This document shows positions 36,823 to 45,368 of a stretch of 52,162 nucleotides of DNA, in pieces. Under the pieces are notes generated by a model, which was given only the letters and a program-made list of their open reading frames with translations, had not been told where the DNA came from and made no database searches. Position numbers and translations under genes: made by a program. Position 1 is the first letter of the stretch; each line of letters opens with the position of its first letter. Source of the DNA: a virus; IMG/VR virus record IMGVR_UViG_3300006734_000001, positions 1 to 52,162 of that record; one strand, written 5' to 3'.

Positions 36823-38582
36823 GTAATTGTATCCCATGCCCGCCTTGCGAAGGCGACGAACCGCTCGTCTGCGAGCCATACGGAACCGTAACCACAGGCA
36901 ACCGCATTCTAGTGGAAGACGATGCGTTCTGCACAAAGACGCTGACCAACCCGTCTGTTCCAGCAACATTGGTATGGGACAATGGGATCAAGTGGGAATC
37001 GCCGGGGAATATCGGGTTCGATGAGTTTACTGATTACACGGCTACAGGAACAACCGAAGCTAGGAATCTTGTAACGAGGTCATCCGACTACATCAATGTG
37101 CTGGATTTCGGGGCAGACCAAACCGGAACCGCAGATAGTTCCCCAGCCTTCCAAGCGGCAGTCAACGCTTGCGGGACATCTGGGGTTGTTAATATTCCGA
37201 GAGGCATATATCGCTTGAATTCAAATGTGTCGTCCGGCTCAAAAGCAATATCATTCAACATTGATACTGATGTGACCTTTACTGGCGGAGGTCAAATTTT
37301 GGACCCGGCGCTATATGGATACTTCTACAATGGGAATATCCAAGACAGTCCGACATCGCGCATTGTTGGAACGAGTTCCTCCCCAGTAAATAATTCCGCA
37401 GCCTCTGGGGCATTTACGAAGCATTCCAGCCTTGGGGCATCCGGCACATTCCAAAACCCGGCATTGTTTGCGGTTGGATACAAATACAGCACGGCAGTCA
37501 CATCCCGCGTGCAAGGCATCTATGCAGAGGCAATTGACAAAGCTGGTGCATTTGGAACCTTTGTCGAAGGCGGAAGGTTCTCTGGAATCGTTGACTCTGG
37601 ATACAATAATAGGGGAGACGCCTATGGAATTATTGCGTATGCCCAAGCTGGAACCTCTCCGGCAGACACTCCTAATGGTTCTTACTGCATTGCGGCGGAG
37701 GGTGAAATTCAATGGTGGCACCAAACCCCAAGGCCAGCGATTAGGAGCCTAAACCCAAATAATTTCTCAAGTGCCTTTGTTGCAACCAATAGGACTATTG
37801 GAAGCACAGAGGGTGACGCAGCGTTCATGGTCAACCCATTCACGGATGTTGGGTGGAAGGCTGGCTTTATCGTTCCCGATAGCGTGGGGGCGGCTCAAGT
37901 GACCGATGCAGCTTTCGGATGCTACCAGCAGAATATTGCTTATGGGTTGGATTTGGCGAAGGGATCGTATTCATTCGCCGCCATCTCGATTCCAAACAAT
38001 ACCGCGATCCGCGCATACAACGCCGCCGGGACATCGGAAGAAAACATTCTTACACTCAATGGGATTGATGTTCTGTCGGTTGGCATTGATACGAATGTTG
38101 CCCATGTCCAAACTAAAAACCTATTACCATCCGCCGGGAACACATGGTTGCTTGGATCAAATCCAGCCCCATGGCAGAACATCTATTCAAACAACCCGCT
38201 CAATGTGGTGTCGGATGCAAGGCTGAAGAAAGACATTGAGGACTGCGATCTTGGATTGGACTTCATCAAGGAACTTCGCCCGGTCAGCTACAAGTTCATT
38301 GAGGGCAGCAAGAATGCCGTCAAGTTTGAGAACGGTGAAGTTACTGAAACCGAATCCATCCCCGGCGTCCGCACGCATTATGGCTTGCTTGCTCAAGATG
38401 TGAGGGATGTTCTAGGTAAGTTCAACTTGGATGGCAATAGCTTTGCTGGATGGAACTTGGCAGACAAGGATGATCCGGAGAGCGCCCAGTCGTTGCGCTA
38501 CGAGTCATTTATCTCGCCAATGATTATGGCTATCCAAGAGATTGCACAGAAGGTTGAGGAAATTGAAGCTAAACTCAACTAA
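36819..38582 (+). CDS. Tail spike/fibre with C-terminal peptidase S74 self-cleaving chaperone
   Basis: A 587-aa protein. Cys-rich start (MSNCIPCPPCEGDE), then EARNLVTRSSDYINVLDFGA as in the spike at 34762, a beta-rich middle and a C-terminal intramolecular chaperone of peptidase S74 type (about 478-587). The last contains SDARLKKDIEDCDLGLDF with the catalytic Ser and Lys, LRPVSYKF and THYGLLAQDVRDVL. S74 domains trimerise the fibre, then cut themselves off at the Ser. Its start overlaps the small gene by 4 bp. Site 18 lies inside. Confidence 0.85.
   Translation: MSNCIPCPPCEGDEPLVCEPYGTVTTGNRILVEDDAFCTKTLTNPSVPATLVWDNGIKWESPGNIGFDEFTDYTATGTTEARNLVTRSSDYINVLDFGADQTGTADSSPAFQAAVNACGTSGVVNIPRGIYRLNSNVSSGSKAISFNIDTDVTFTGGGQILDPALYGYFYNGNIQDSPTSRIVGTSSSPVNNSAASGAFTKHSSLGASGTFQNPALFAVGYKYSTAVTSRVQGIYAEAIDKAGAFGTFVEGGRFSGIVDSGYNNRGDAYGIIAYAQAGTSPADTPNGSYCIAAEGEIQWWHQTPRPAIRSLNPNNFSSAFVATNRTIGSTEGDAAFMVNPFTDVGWKAGFIVPDSVGAAQVTDAAFGCYQQNIAYGLDLAKGSYSFAAISIPNNTAIRAYNAAGTSEENILTLNGIDVLSVGIDTNVAHVQTKNLLPSAGNTWLLGSNPAPWQNIYSNNPLNVVSDARLKKDIEDCDLGLDFIKELRPVSYKFIEGSKNAVKFENGEVTETESIPGVRTHYGLLAQDVRDVLGKFNLDGNSFAGWNLADKDDPESAQSLRYESFISPMIMAIQEIAQKVEEIEAKLN
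37868..37881. promoter_or_regulatory. Dispersed palindrome site 18 (TATCGTTCCCGATA)
   Basis: Copy inside the S74 spike gene, read as FIVPDS. It has the most divergent spacer, so it is the least certain member. Confidence 0.45.
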
Positions 38583-40441
38583 TGCCAACAGAAGGATCAG
38601 TATTTGATGGATTTAATAGTATCGTAGCCCAAGACGCCGATACTCATCCTTCTTATCTGCCAGAGTTCTATGTAGCCGAGTCGGTGAATCGGACCTTCCG
38701 GGGAGGGATCAACCGCACTAGACCAGCTATTAGGTGGCTGGAGCTTTACCCCGGCGAGGAGGAATCACCGACTATCGTTGACGATATTCAGAACGGGAAC
38801 TTCCAAGGGAGCTATCCATATCGGGCGACCAACTACGAGACGAGCGACGGGCTACTCTTGTCGGTATCCGGAGTGATCTACTTCATCCGCATCGTGAACA
38901 ATGTCGGGTATTGCTACGAGATACCAAGGGATGGAACTACCTTCACTACTTGGAACGACCCGAGCCTGATGCACACATGGTTCGTGCAGGCCGAGGATCG
39001 GGTCTACATCCAGAACGGGTATCAGGCGGCTATTGCATGGGATGGGAATATCAATAGCCCAGCGAAGAGGCTGAACCCATTCTTGCAGCAGATGCCAATC
39101 GGCACGCTGATGGAATATGCCTTTGGGCGGGTGTTTGTGAGCGACCGCTTCAACCAAATCTACGCATCGGACATCATCTTCGGCAACGGGTTTACCGATA
39201 CTAGTAATACTGAAAACTTCACGGAGATTACCTATTGGGCAGAGGGCGGAGCATTCGCCACTCCAAGCACGATGGGGAACATCACGGCAATGAAAGTGAT
39301 GCCATACATCGGCGGCAACCTGCGCGGGCAGGGAGAGCTAGTCGTGCTCACAGAGAACGGAGCCTTCTCGATGGATGTGGGCCTTCCCCGCTCAGTCTGG
39401 AACAGCACACAAGTCCAGCGCATCTCGCTGCTGGGTCGGGGCTGCACTAGCCCATATGTGGCATTAGCGAATAGTGAATTGTGGTTCCGCTCCCACGATG
39501 GTTGGGCATTCTACTCCAACAGCCAATCCGAATTCGGGCGATACTTCTCAATGAGGAAGCTCTCTAGGGAGGTGAATAAATGGGTTGGCAGAGATACGCC
39601 TTGGCTGCGTCAGTTTGCAAGCACGATGTTCTTCGACAACTATCTGATCAGCACAGTAGCCCCAGAGACGCAGAGAACCGACGCCCCCGGCTTGAACCGC
39701 TACCATAGGGGAATGGTCGTGCTGGACCTAGACAACTCCTCAAGCCCCGCGCCGGATGCCAACCTCTCTTTCCGCTGGAATGGGGTGTGGTCAGGCGTCC
39801 GACCAACCCAATGCCTCGCCGCCCAGATCAACAGCGATAAGAGGGGATTCATCTGGAGCTTCGATCAAGACGCCAAGAATAGACTCTACGAGATCACCAC
39901 AAACAACCAAGACGATTACGGTCCAGCGGGAACCTCGCCGATCAAGAGCTTCTTCATCTCTGGTAGGTATGACTTCAACCGCAGCGGGGCTACCAACAAG
40001 TTCCAAAGGAAGAAGCTGACCGGAGGAGAGATGTGGATGAGTGAGATACCCGGCACGGTGGGTAGCCAAGTCGAATATCGGAGCGATTCGTATCCATGCT
40101 GGTCGGAATTAAAGGTTCCAACAGAATACGGATGCAATCCCTGTGTCCCGCAGGTGGAATCATGCACCCCGCTCCGTAGTGGTAATCGCTACAAACGCTA
40201 CAAGTTCACCACCCCAAATCCCCAAGAATGCAATGATATCGCGGGAATCCCATCGGTGGAGGGAAGCGAGTTCCAACTGAAGGTAAACTTGGAAGGAACC
40301 GCCACAGTAGACCGGGTGAGGATCATGGCGAACATCAAGGATGGGGCCATGAATACGGTGGGAGACTGCCCCGAAGATGATGAAGAGTGCAGCAAATTTC
40401 TCTGTTGCCAAGAAAGATATTACGATTATTCTATAACTTAA
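38582..40441 (+). CDS. Tail tubular protein B / nozzle-like protein (T7 gp12-like)
   Basis: A 619-aa beta-rich protein. Repeats such as VLTENGAFSMDVGLPRSVWN and SELWFRSHDGWAFYSNSQ suggest a beta-propeller with W/Y-D-G turns, as in T7-like tail nozzle proteins. A Cys-rich stretch near the end (YGCNPCVPQVESC) may bind metal. It is followed by the tail and connector genes, matching podovirus order (in reverse). It starts right after the S74 spike and its first codons are the right copy of the 24-bp repeat. Site 19 is inside. Confidence 0.7.
   Translation: MPTEGSVFDGFNSIVAQDADTHPSYLPEFYVAESVNRTFRGGINRTRPAIRWLELYPGEEESPTIVDDIQNGNFQGSYPYRATNYETSDGLLLSVSGVIYFIRIVNNVGYCYEIPRDGTTFTTWNDPSLMHTWFVQAEDRVYIQNGYQAAIAWDGNINSPAKRLNPFLQQMPIGTLMEYAFGRVFVSDRFNQIYASDIIFGNGFTDTSNTENFTEITYWAEGGAFATPSTMGNITAMKVMPYIGGNLRGQGELVVLTENGAFSMDVGLPRSVWNSTQVQRISLLGRGCTSPYVALANSELWFRSHDGWAFYSNSQSEFGRYFSMRKLSREVNKWVGRDTPWLRQFASTMFFDNYLISTVAPETQRTDAPGLNRYHRGMVVLDLDNSSSPAPDANLSFRWNGVWSGVRPTQCLAAQINSDKRGFIWSFDQDAKNRLYEITTNNQDDYGPAGTSPIKSFFISGRYDFNRSGATNKFQRKKLTGGEMWMSEIPGTVGSQVEYRSDSYPCWSELKVPTEYGCNPCVPQVESCTPLRSGNRYKRYKFTTPNPQECNDIAGIPSVEGSEFQLKVNLEGTATVDRVRIMANIKDGAMNTVGDCPEDDEECSKFLCCQERYYDYSIT
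38585..38608 (+). repeat. 24-bp direct repeat, right copy
   Basis: First codons of the tail-tube gene. It matches 36621-36644, so the 1.94-kb segment with the small gene and the S74 spike is flanked by direct repeats. Confidence 0.85.
38773..38786. promoter_or_regulatory. Dispersed palindrome site 19 (TATCGTTGACGATA)
   Basis: Copy inside the tail-tube gene, read as TIVDDI. Confidence 0.55.
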
Positions 40442-40939
40442 ATGGACAATCAGCAAAGCAGTCCTCAAATTATCTTTCCCAATGTCCCAAGCGACTTCTG
40501 TCCTACTGGGGATTGGAGCCAAGTGCTTCAGCAGTTTATTGATACGGTGCTTGCCAATGGCACGATCAATGTGCCGGGGCTTGGCGATGTCACGCCCGCC
40601 GAGATTACCGAAATCAACAACCAACTTTCCTCTCAACAGCTTGAGATTGATGCGCTTGATACACGGGTGGATGCACTGGAGGCCATCCCCGTTGTCACGG
40701 CAAGGACCGGAACAGTATCGGTCCCCGCTGGAAATAGCACATTGAACATTACTTTCACGGCACTCCCCGGCACAGATTACGGAGTATCAATTATTCCTGT
40801 AGGAACCTCGACAAGTCGTGCTACTATGGGAAGCTATGTATTGCAAGCAGGCCAAACGACCACAGGATTCACGCTTCTTGTGGAAGACAACCCTGCCACA
40901 GTAACCACTCTGCGGTGGACAGCAATTCACACCGCCTAA
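40442..40939 (+). CDS. Short tail-associated protein with coiled-coil and beta domain
   Basis: A 165-aa protein: a beta-rich start, a coiled coil (LSSQQLEIDALDTRVDALEA, about 60-80) as in trimeric fibre stalks and a C-terminal beta domain (GTVSVPAGNSTLNITFTA). It probably forms a small trimeric tail fibre or knob. It begins directly after the tail-tube stop codon. Confidence 0.65.
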   Translation: MDNQQSSPQIIFPNVPSDFCPTGDWSQVLQQFIDTVLANGTINVPGLGDVTPAEITEINNQLSSQQLEIDALDTRVDALEAIPVVTARTGTVSVPAGNSTLNITFTALPGTDYGVSIIPVGTSTSRATMGSYVLQAGQTTTGFTLLVEDNPATVTTLRWTAIHTA

Positions 40940-40965
40940 ACCACAAAACCAGAAAAACCAAAACT

Positions 40966-41121
40966 ATGTTAAAAGGAACAGACCCCAAGTTGATGAGCGG
41001 TGGTGCCCCCACTCGCGGCAAAATCCAAGAAGGCATGGGCAACAAACCCAACCTCGGCACCAAAACGGCTACTGCCTACTCTGCCAAGCCTCTTCCCACG
41101 GTCGGGAAGATGATGAAGTAA
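40966..41121 (+). CDS. Small basic virion-module protein
   Basis: A 51-aa Gly/Lys/Pro-rich protein (GGAPTRGKIQEGMGN). It starts behind a CA-rich leader (CCACAAAACCAGAAAAACC then AAAACT). Such tiny basic proteins often sit in tail operons; function unknown. Confidence 0.6.
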   Translation: MLKGTDPKLMSGGAPTRGKIQEGMGNKPNLGTKTATAYSAKPLPTVGKMMK

Positions 41122-41122
41122 C

Positions 41123-41136
41123 TATCGTCAACGATA
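41123..41136. promoter_or_regulatory. Dispersed palindrome site 20 (TATCGTCAACGATA)
   Basis: Abuts the ATG at 41137 with no gap, replacing the Shine-Dalgarno position. The gap from the previous stop (41121) is only this site plus one base. Confidence 0.85.
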
Positions 41137-42099
41137 ATGCCCCTCACCCTTGAACAGATGGTCGAGGAAGTGAAGGGTGCGGTTGGCGATAGTGGCACTT
41201 GCAGCTACGACTTAGCCAAGACCTACATCAATCGCGCTCGACGCCTCCTTTGGGACAAGCGAGAGTGGAATGCGACCAGCGAATATGTGTGTATTTGCTG
41301 CGTTGAGTGCTGCTTCACGCTACCCCCGCGCTATAGCCAGATACGGGCGGCATGGGTGAACAACGACGCGGCGAGCTTGTCGGATGAGTGGTATAACCTG
41401 ACACCGAATGCCAAGTTCGTGTGGCAGAATAGTTGCCATAGGCAGATCATCGAGGTGGGTGGGAAGCATGTTGTCTTCCGCGATTACAGGACTCGCCCCT
41501 ACCAGATCGCCGTGCTGGCGGAGAACATCGAGGATGTAGGGGTGGAGATTAGCTTTGAAGCCTACGACGAGTATGGTAGCTACAACCAAGACACGGTAAC
41601 AACTGTAGCAAGCCCCGACCTCGCCAAGACGGAGCGCACCTATACTGGAATCAGGGCAGTTAGCAAGCCCAAGACCAAGGGTAGGATCAGAGTGTATGCC
41701 TACGATCCTGTGCTGGAGATCAGCACGCTTATCTCGATCTACCAACCGCAGGACTCCAACCCAAGCTGGCGTCGATTCAAAGCACCGAAGGGGTGTAATT
41801 GCATTACACTCTATGCATCCAAGACATACGCCGATCTGGATGATCCTAATGAGCTAGTCGAGTTCACGCCGGAAGCCATGTATTTCGCGGTTCTGGCGAT
41901 TAACTCCAAGGAAAACCGCAAAGGTAATGAGTATCTAGGCAATCTCGGGCTGGCTATCGCGGAGGAGGAGAAGGCTATGGAGAGCGACGAGATTCCCACA
42001 GCGAGCCCGCCGAGGTTCATCGACTACCGCAGGCCGGACAACCTGATCCACGATACCTTCGTCTCCCCAAGAACGAATGATTACTTCTATTGGCCATGA
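41137..42099 (+). CDS. Tail tubular protein A / head-tail adaptor-like (T7 gp11-like)
   Basis: A 320-aa protein. N-terminal helical part (LAKTYINRARRLLWDKREWN) fits the adaptor helices that contact the portal, then an unusual cysteine cluster (VCICCVECCF) and beta-rich core, a helical end (LAINSKENRKGNEYLG) and a flexible C-terminal tail. Together with the 38582 gene this matches the podovirus adaptor/nozzle pair. The cysteine cluster is odd and could bind metal. Its start is fused to site 20. Confidence 0.65.
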   Translation: MPLTLEQMVEEVKGAVGDSGTCSYDLAKTYINRARRLLWDKREWNATSEYVCICCVECCFTLPPRYSQIRAAWVNNDAASLSDEWYNLTPNAKFVWQNSCHRQIIEVGGKHVVFRDYRTRPYQIAVLAENIEDVGVEISFEAYDEYGSYNQDTVTTVASPDLAKTERTYTGIRAVSKPKTKGRIRVYAYDPVLEISTLISIYQPQDSNPSWRRFKAPKGCNCITLYASKTYADLDDPNELVEFTPEAMYFAVLAINSKENRKGNEYLGNLGLAIAEEEKAMESDEIPTASPPRFIDYRRPDNLIHDTFVSPRTNDYFYWP

Positions 42100-42593
42100 C
42101 AATAACACTACAAAACAAGATCGACGCATTGAGCGTGGAAGGATTCGGAGACCCCGATGACTTCTTGAATCAATGCGATGTCGAGATTCTGAAGATGCCG
42201 CCGAGGGAATGTCCGGTGACGCACAGGTTCACGCCGGGGCTTTACATTCGGGAAATCTTCATGCCGAAGAATACGATTCTTACTAGCCTACTCCATCTTA
42301 CCACCCATCCCTACTTCATCATGCAGGGAGAATTATCGGTGTGGCACAAGGGAATCCAGATTCAAAGGATCAAAGCTCCCTACACGGGTATCACGGAGGC
42401 TGGGACGCGGAGGCTCTTATTCATCCACGAAGATACTATTTGGACAACCTGCCATGTTACTGATTTAACTGATCCGGATGAGATCATCGAGTCGATTACT
42501 TCAAATGACTTCAATCCTTTAGTGGACAAAACCACTCCCCGACTTAATAGTTGGAGATACAACCGCAACCAAATTAAGGATTCGCAATGCTAG
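42096..42593 (+). CDS. Cupin-like protein in the virion operon
   Basis: A 165-aa protein. Residues about 38-115 follow the single-domain cupin layout: PGLYIREIFMPKNTILTSLL, HPYFIMQGELSVW, then an F/I-H-E region at the end (LLFIHEDTIWTTCHVT). Histidines in the first motif are few, so metal binding may be weak. The ATG at 42096 overlaps the previous TGA. Function in the virion is unknown; similar proteins occur in podovirus tail operons. Confidence 0.65.
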   Translation: MTITLQNKIDALSVEGFGDPDDFLNQCDVEILKMPPRECPVTHRFTPGLYIREIFMPKNTILTSLLHLTTHPYFIMQGELSVWHKGIQIQRIKAPYTGITEAGTRRLLFIHEDTIWTTCHVTDLTDPDEIIESITSNDFNPLVDKTTPRLNSWRYNRNQIKDSQC

Positions 42594-43681
42594 ACTCATT
42601 TATCGAAGACCGCTATAGCAAGAGAAGCAGGCCAATTTTCCATAGCTCTGGGTTTGCCATTGCTGCTGGTGTGGTGGGAGTAGCTGCTGCGGGAGCGGGC
42701 GCGGCTGTCAGTATGAGTGCGGCGGATAGGGCGGCAAAATCACAAGCAGCAGCGGGTCGAGCTTATGAAAGAAGGCTAAAAGAATCTGGATCAAAATACG
42801 AGAGATCGGTTAGAAGGTTCAATCGCCAGCAAAAGGAGTTGAGGAAGCAGGTTGAAGCGATTGATCCTACAATCAACATCCCTCAATATGATTTGCGGGG
42901 TGCCACGTTGGAGGGCATCGAGACGGCCAACCAGATTACCGCAAATACTCTTCAGCAATTGGAGAAAGTCGCCCCCGGCAGCACCGAAGCTAGGCAGCAG
43001 GTTGGTAGTATCATTGGAAGCTATCTGAGGGGAGAGGTTCCGCAAGATGTGCAGGAGCAGACCATGCGGATGATTGCCGAGCGAGGTGGGGCAGGATTTA
43101 ATATTGCTACGGCAGGCAGGGGGATGGGACCGCAAGCGCCTCAAGCCGATCTCGCCAGAAGCCTTGGTCTTACTTCCTTGCAGTTGCAGCAGACAGGCAT
43201 CAACGCAGCGCAGAGTTGGCAGCAGATGGCCGGTCAATTCATCCAGTCTCCCACCCAAATGATGGCACTCGGCCTGCAAGGTCGCGGCCAAGATATAACT
43301 GTCGCTCAAGCCAACATCGCCAATAGGTTTAGGCAGCTTGGCATGATTGGCGATATCAATGCCCAGCAACTTGGCGCTATGCGGGAATTGTATGGTATGG
43401 AGGCTGGGCAAGCGCAGACTGGCTACCAAGTCGGGCAGCAGAATATCGCATCGAATCTCGCAGCCCAGCAGGCTATTGGGCAAGGTATCCAGTCCATTGG
43501 CAGCGCAGCATCCGGGGCGTTGATGGGTGTTGGAGGCGCGTATGGGCAGTTGGCTGCCGCGCAAGCTGCTGCCCCTGTTCCGGGTCAATTAACCACAGGA
43601 TTTGAGGGTCAAAAATATATGCCAGCAACAACCTCAACTGGATCGGAATACTACACGCTCGCTCCAAAAGTATACCAATAA
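42587..43681 (+). CDS. Internal virion protein / ejection protein 1
   Basis: A 364-aa protein with a hydrophobic Gly/Ala segment at about 24-44 (GFAIAAGVVGVAAAGAGAAV), then a basic coiled coil (about 50-95) and Gln/Ala/Gly-rich helical repeats to the end. This is the pattern of short-tailed phage internal proteins (T7 gp14-like or P22 gp7/gp20-like) that leave the capsid with the DNA and enter the host envelope. No catalytic motif. Confidence 0.7.
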   Translation: MLDSFIEDRYSKRSRPIFHSSGFAIAAGVVGVAAAGAGAAVSMSAADRAAKSQAAAGRAYERRLKESGSKYERSVRRFNRQQKELRKQVEAIDPTINIPQYDLRGATLEGIETANQITANTLQQLEKVAPGSTEARQQVGSIIGSYLRGEVPQDVQEQTMRMIAERGGAGFNIATAGRGMGPQAPQADLARSLGLTSLQLQQTGINAAQSWQQMAGQFIQSPTQMMALGLQGRGQDITVAQANIANRFRQLGMIGDINAQQLGAMRELYGMEAGQAQTGYQVGQQNIASNLAAQQAIGQGIQSIGSAASGALMGVGGAYGQLAAAQAAAPVPGQLTTGFEGQKYMPATTSTGSEYYTLAPKVYQ

Positions 43682-43687
43682 ACTACC

Positions 43688-45361
43688 ATGGCAATACCAG
43701 CAATGATCTCAAAATTCGGGCAGCAGCAAGTTGATTACGGTGCTGCTATTGGCGCATCGCTTGCACAACTCGGCCAGCAGGTTGGGCGGCAACTTGCCAT
43801 GCAGGAATATCGCAAGCAAGCCGCCGCCGAACTACCATTCATGCAGGAAGCCATGAAGGGTGCCATGAACAAGATCAACGCTGGCGATGTATCTGGCGGG
43901 TATATGGAAGCAATGATGGCGCTTCCGCTGGGTAGCCAGAATCCTATTGTGGCATCGGCTGCGGAGAATTATTTCAATGGATTGCAGCAGGCGGCGGAGT
44001 TCAAGCAAAGCTCTCTATGGAATCAATTGCAGCGCGAGCAGATGATGGGGCGTGGGGGGGGAGTAGATTTTGAAACAGAGGTGGTCTACGAAACGCCCAC
44101 AGCAGAACAGATGGCCGATCCGAACTACCGCCCAATTGCTAGAATCGTGCCAAAAGCGACAGGTGGAGCCGCACCAATCACGCCAATGGGTGACTTGAGC
44201 TTAAGAGAACAAGCCCTAGAAATAGATAGGCAGACGCCCCTCCCTAGTCTTGATGTTGATTTCACAGAAACATTAGCGGAGACGGATATGGGCGATCAAG
44301 ATGGCGGACGATTTGAATTTGGTTGGAGCTATCAAGAGGGATACCGCCCGACCGCCGACCGGCGCAAATCATTTGAGAAGGAATACAACGACTTCCTCAA
44401 CGCTCCCGTTGAAGAGCAGGAAAAAATAAAGGAACAAGCTCAAGTTCCTCAAGAAAGTGTTCCGGAAGGAAAACAAATGATTCCATTCAGAATGGCGCTC
44501 AATCCGGATATTGTGGGAATTGTTGGGCCGAAAAGCTCTGTTGAAGTAGAGAAGATTACACAGGTGTTCAAGAATGGAAGCCAAGAAGACCGTCGGGATT
44601 TAATAAAGAAAGACCCGCTTGCAGCAACGATCAATGATCTACAGAAGGCTGATAGCATTATTTCAAGCAACAACACATTGCTAAATGTCCATAGGCAGAT
44701 TGACGGCAATTATTCTAGGGTCACAACGGAAAGGGAATTCATATCGGAAGACCCTAAAAATGATCAATTCAAAATCTTTATTGATGGAAGCGAATTGCCG
44801 GATTTAAGAACAGACGCCAATGGAGCGGAGGCTATAGGAATAATGAAAGCCAAAGATGTCGCCGCTCTAACGGGCAAGTATGGTTTCGTCACAGGTCAGC
44901 CCGCCGAAGCCGCAGCGGAAGGTGCGCCACCTCCGACCGCCGCTCCCGGTGCGCCTGCCGCTGCGCCCCCTCTTCCCGCTGCCCCAGACAATCCTTTTGC
45001 CCAGCCCGCAGAGCGGGAGGCCGCTCGTCTTTCGGGGGCTAAAGAAGCCAGAACCAAGGCCCAAAGGGAGAGGGAAATTAGAAGGCTTACACAACAACTT
45101 CAGGCGCTCGCGCCAAGAAAAACGGCGGGCTTAATGGCATTGGAAGCTGGGGCGGAAGGCGAGCCTGCGGCAGGAATGTCGCAGACAGAGCAAGCAGACC
45201 TCAAGCAGGAATATGATCGTCTTTATTGGCGGATTGATAGGCTGAAAGCTATTGATGAAGGCAGGGTATTTGAGACTGAAGCAGAAGCAAGGGCAAGTAA
45301 GAAGTCCTTCAAGAAAGGAACAGTAATTTATATTGCAGGGAAAATGGCAGAAATAGAATAA
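43688..45361 (+). CDS. Internal virion protein / ejection protein 2
   Basis: A 557-aa protein. Helical Gln/Ala-rich N-terminus (FGQQQVDYGAAIGASLAQLG), a mixed central region (130-390), then a Pro/Ala-rich linker (about 400-440, PPPTAAPGAPAAAPP) and a helical basic C-terminus. Like the proteins before and after it, it is probably packed inside the capsid and ejected. No known catalytic motif seen. Confidence 0.65.
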   Translation: MAIPAMISKFGQQQVDYGAAIGASLAQLGQQVGRQLAMQEYRKQAAAELPFMQEAMKGAMNKINAGDVSGGYMEAMMALPLGSQNPIVASAAENYFNGLQQAAEFKQSSLWNQLQREQMMGRGGGVDFETEVVYETPTAEQMADPNYRPIARIVPKATGGAAPITPMGDLSLREQALEIDRQTPLPSLDVDFTETLAETDMGDQDGGRFEFGWSYQEGYRPTADRRKSFEKEYNDFLNAPVEEQEKIKEQAQVPQESVPEGKQMIPFRMALNPDIVGIVGPKSSVEVEKITQVFKNGSQEDRRDLIKKDPLAATINDLQKADSIISSNNTLLNVHRQIDGNYSRVTTEREFISEDPKNDQFKIFIDGSELPDLRTDANGAEAIGIMKAKDVAALTGKYGFVTGQPAEAAAEGAPPPTAAPGAPAAAPPLPAAPDNPFAQPAEREAARLSGAKEARTKAQREREIRRLTQQLQALAPRKTAGLMALEAGAEGEPAAGMSQTEQADLKQEYDRLYWRIDRLKAIDEGRVFETEAEARASKKSFKKGTVIYIAGKMAEIE

Positions 45362-45368
45362 TACGGCC

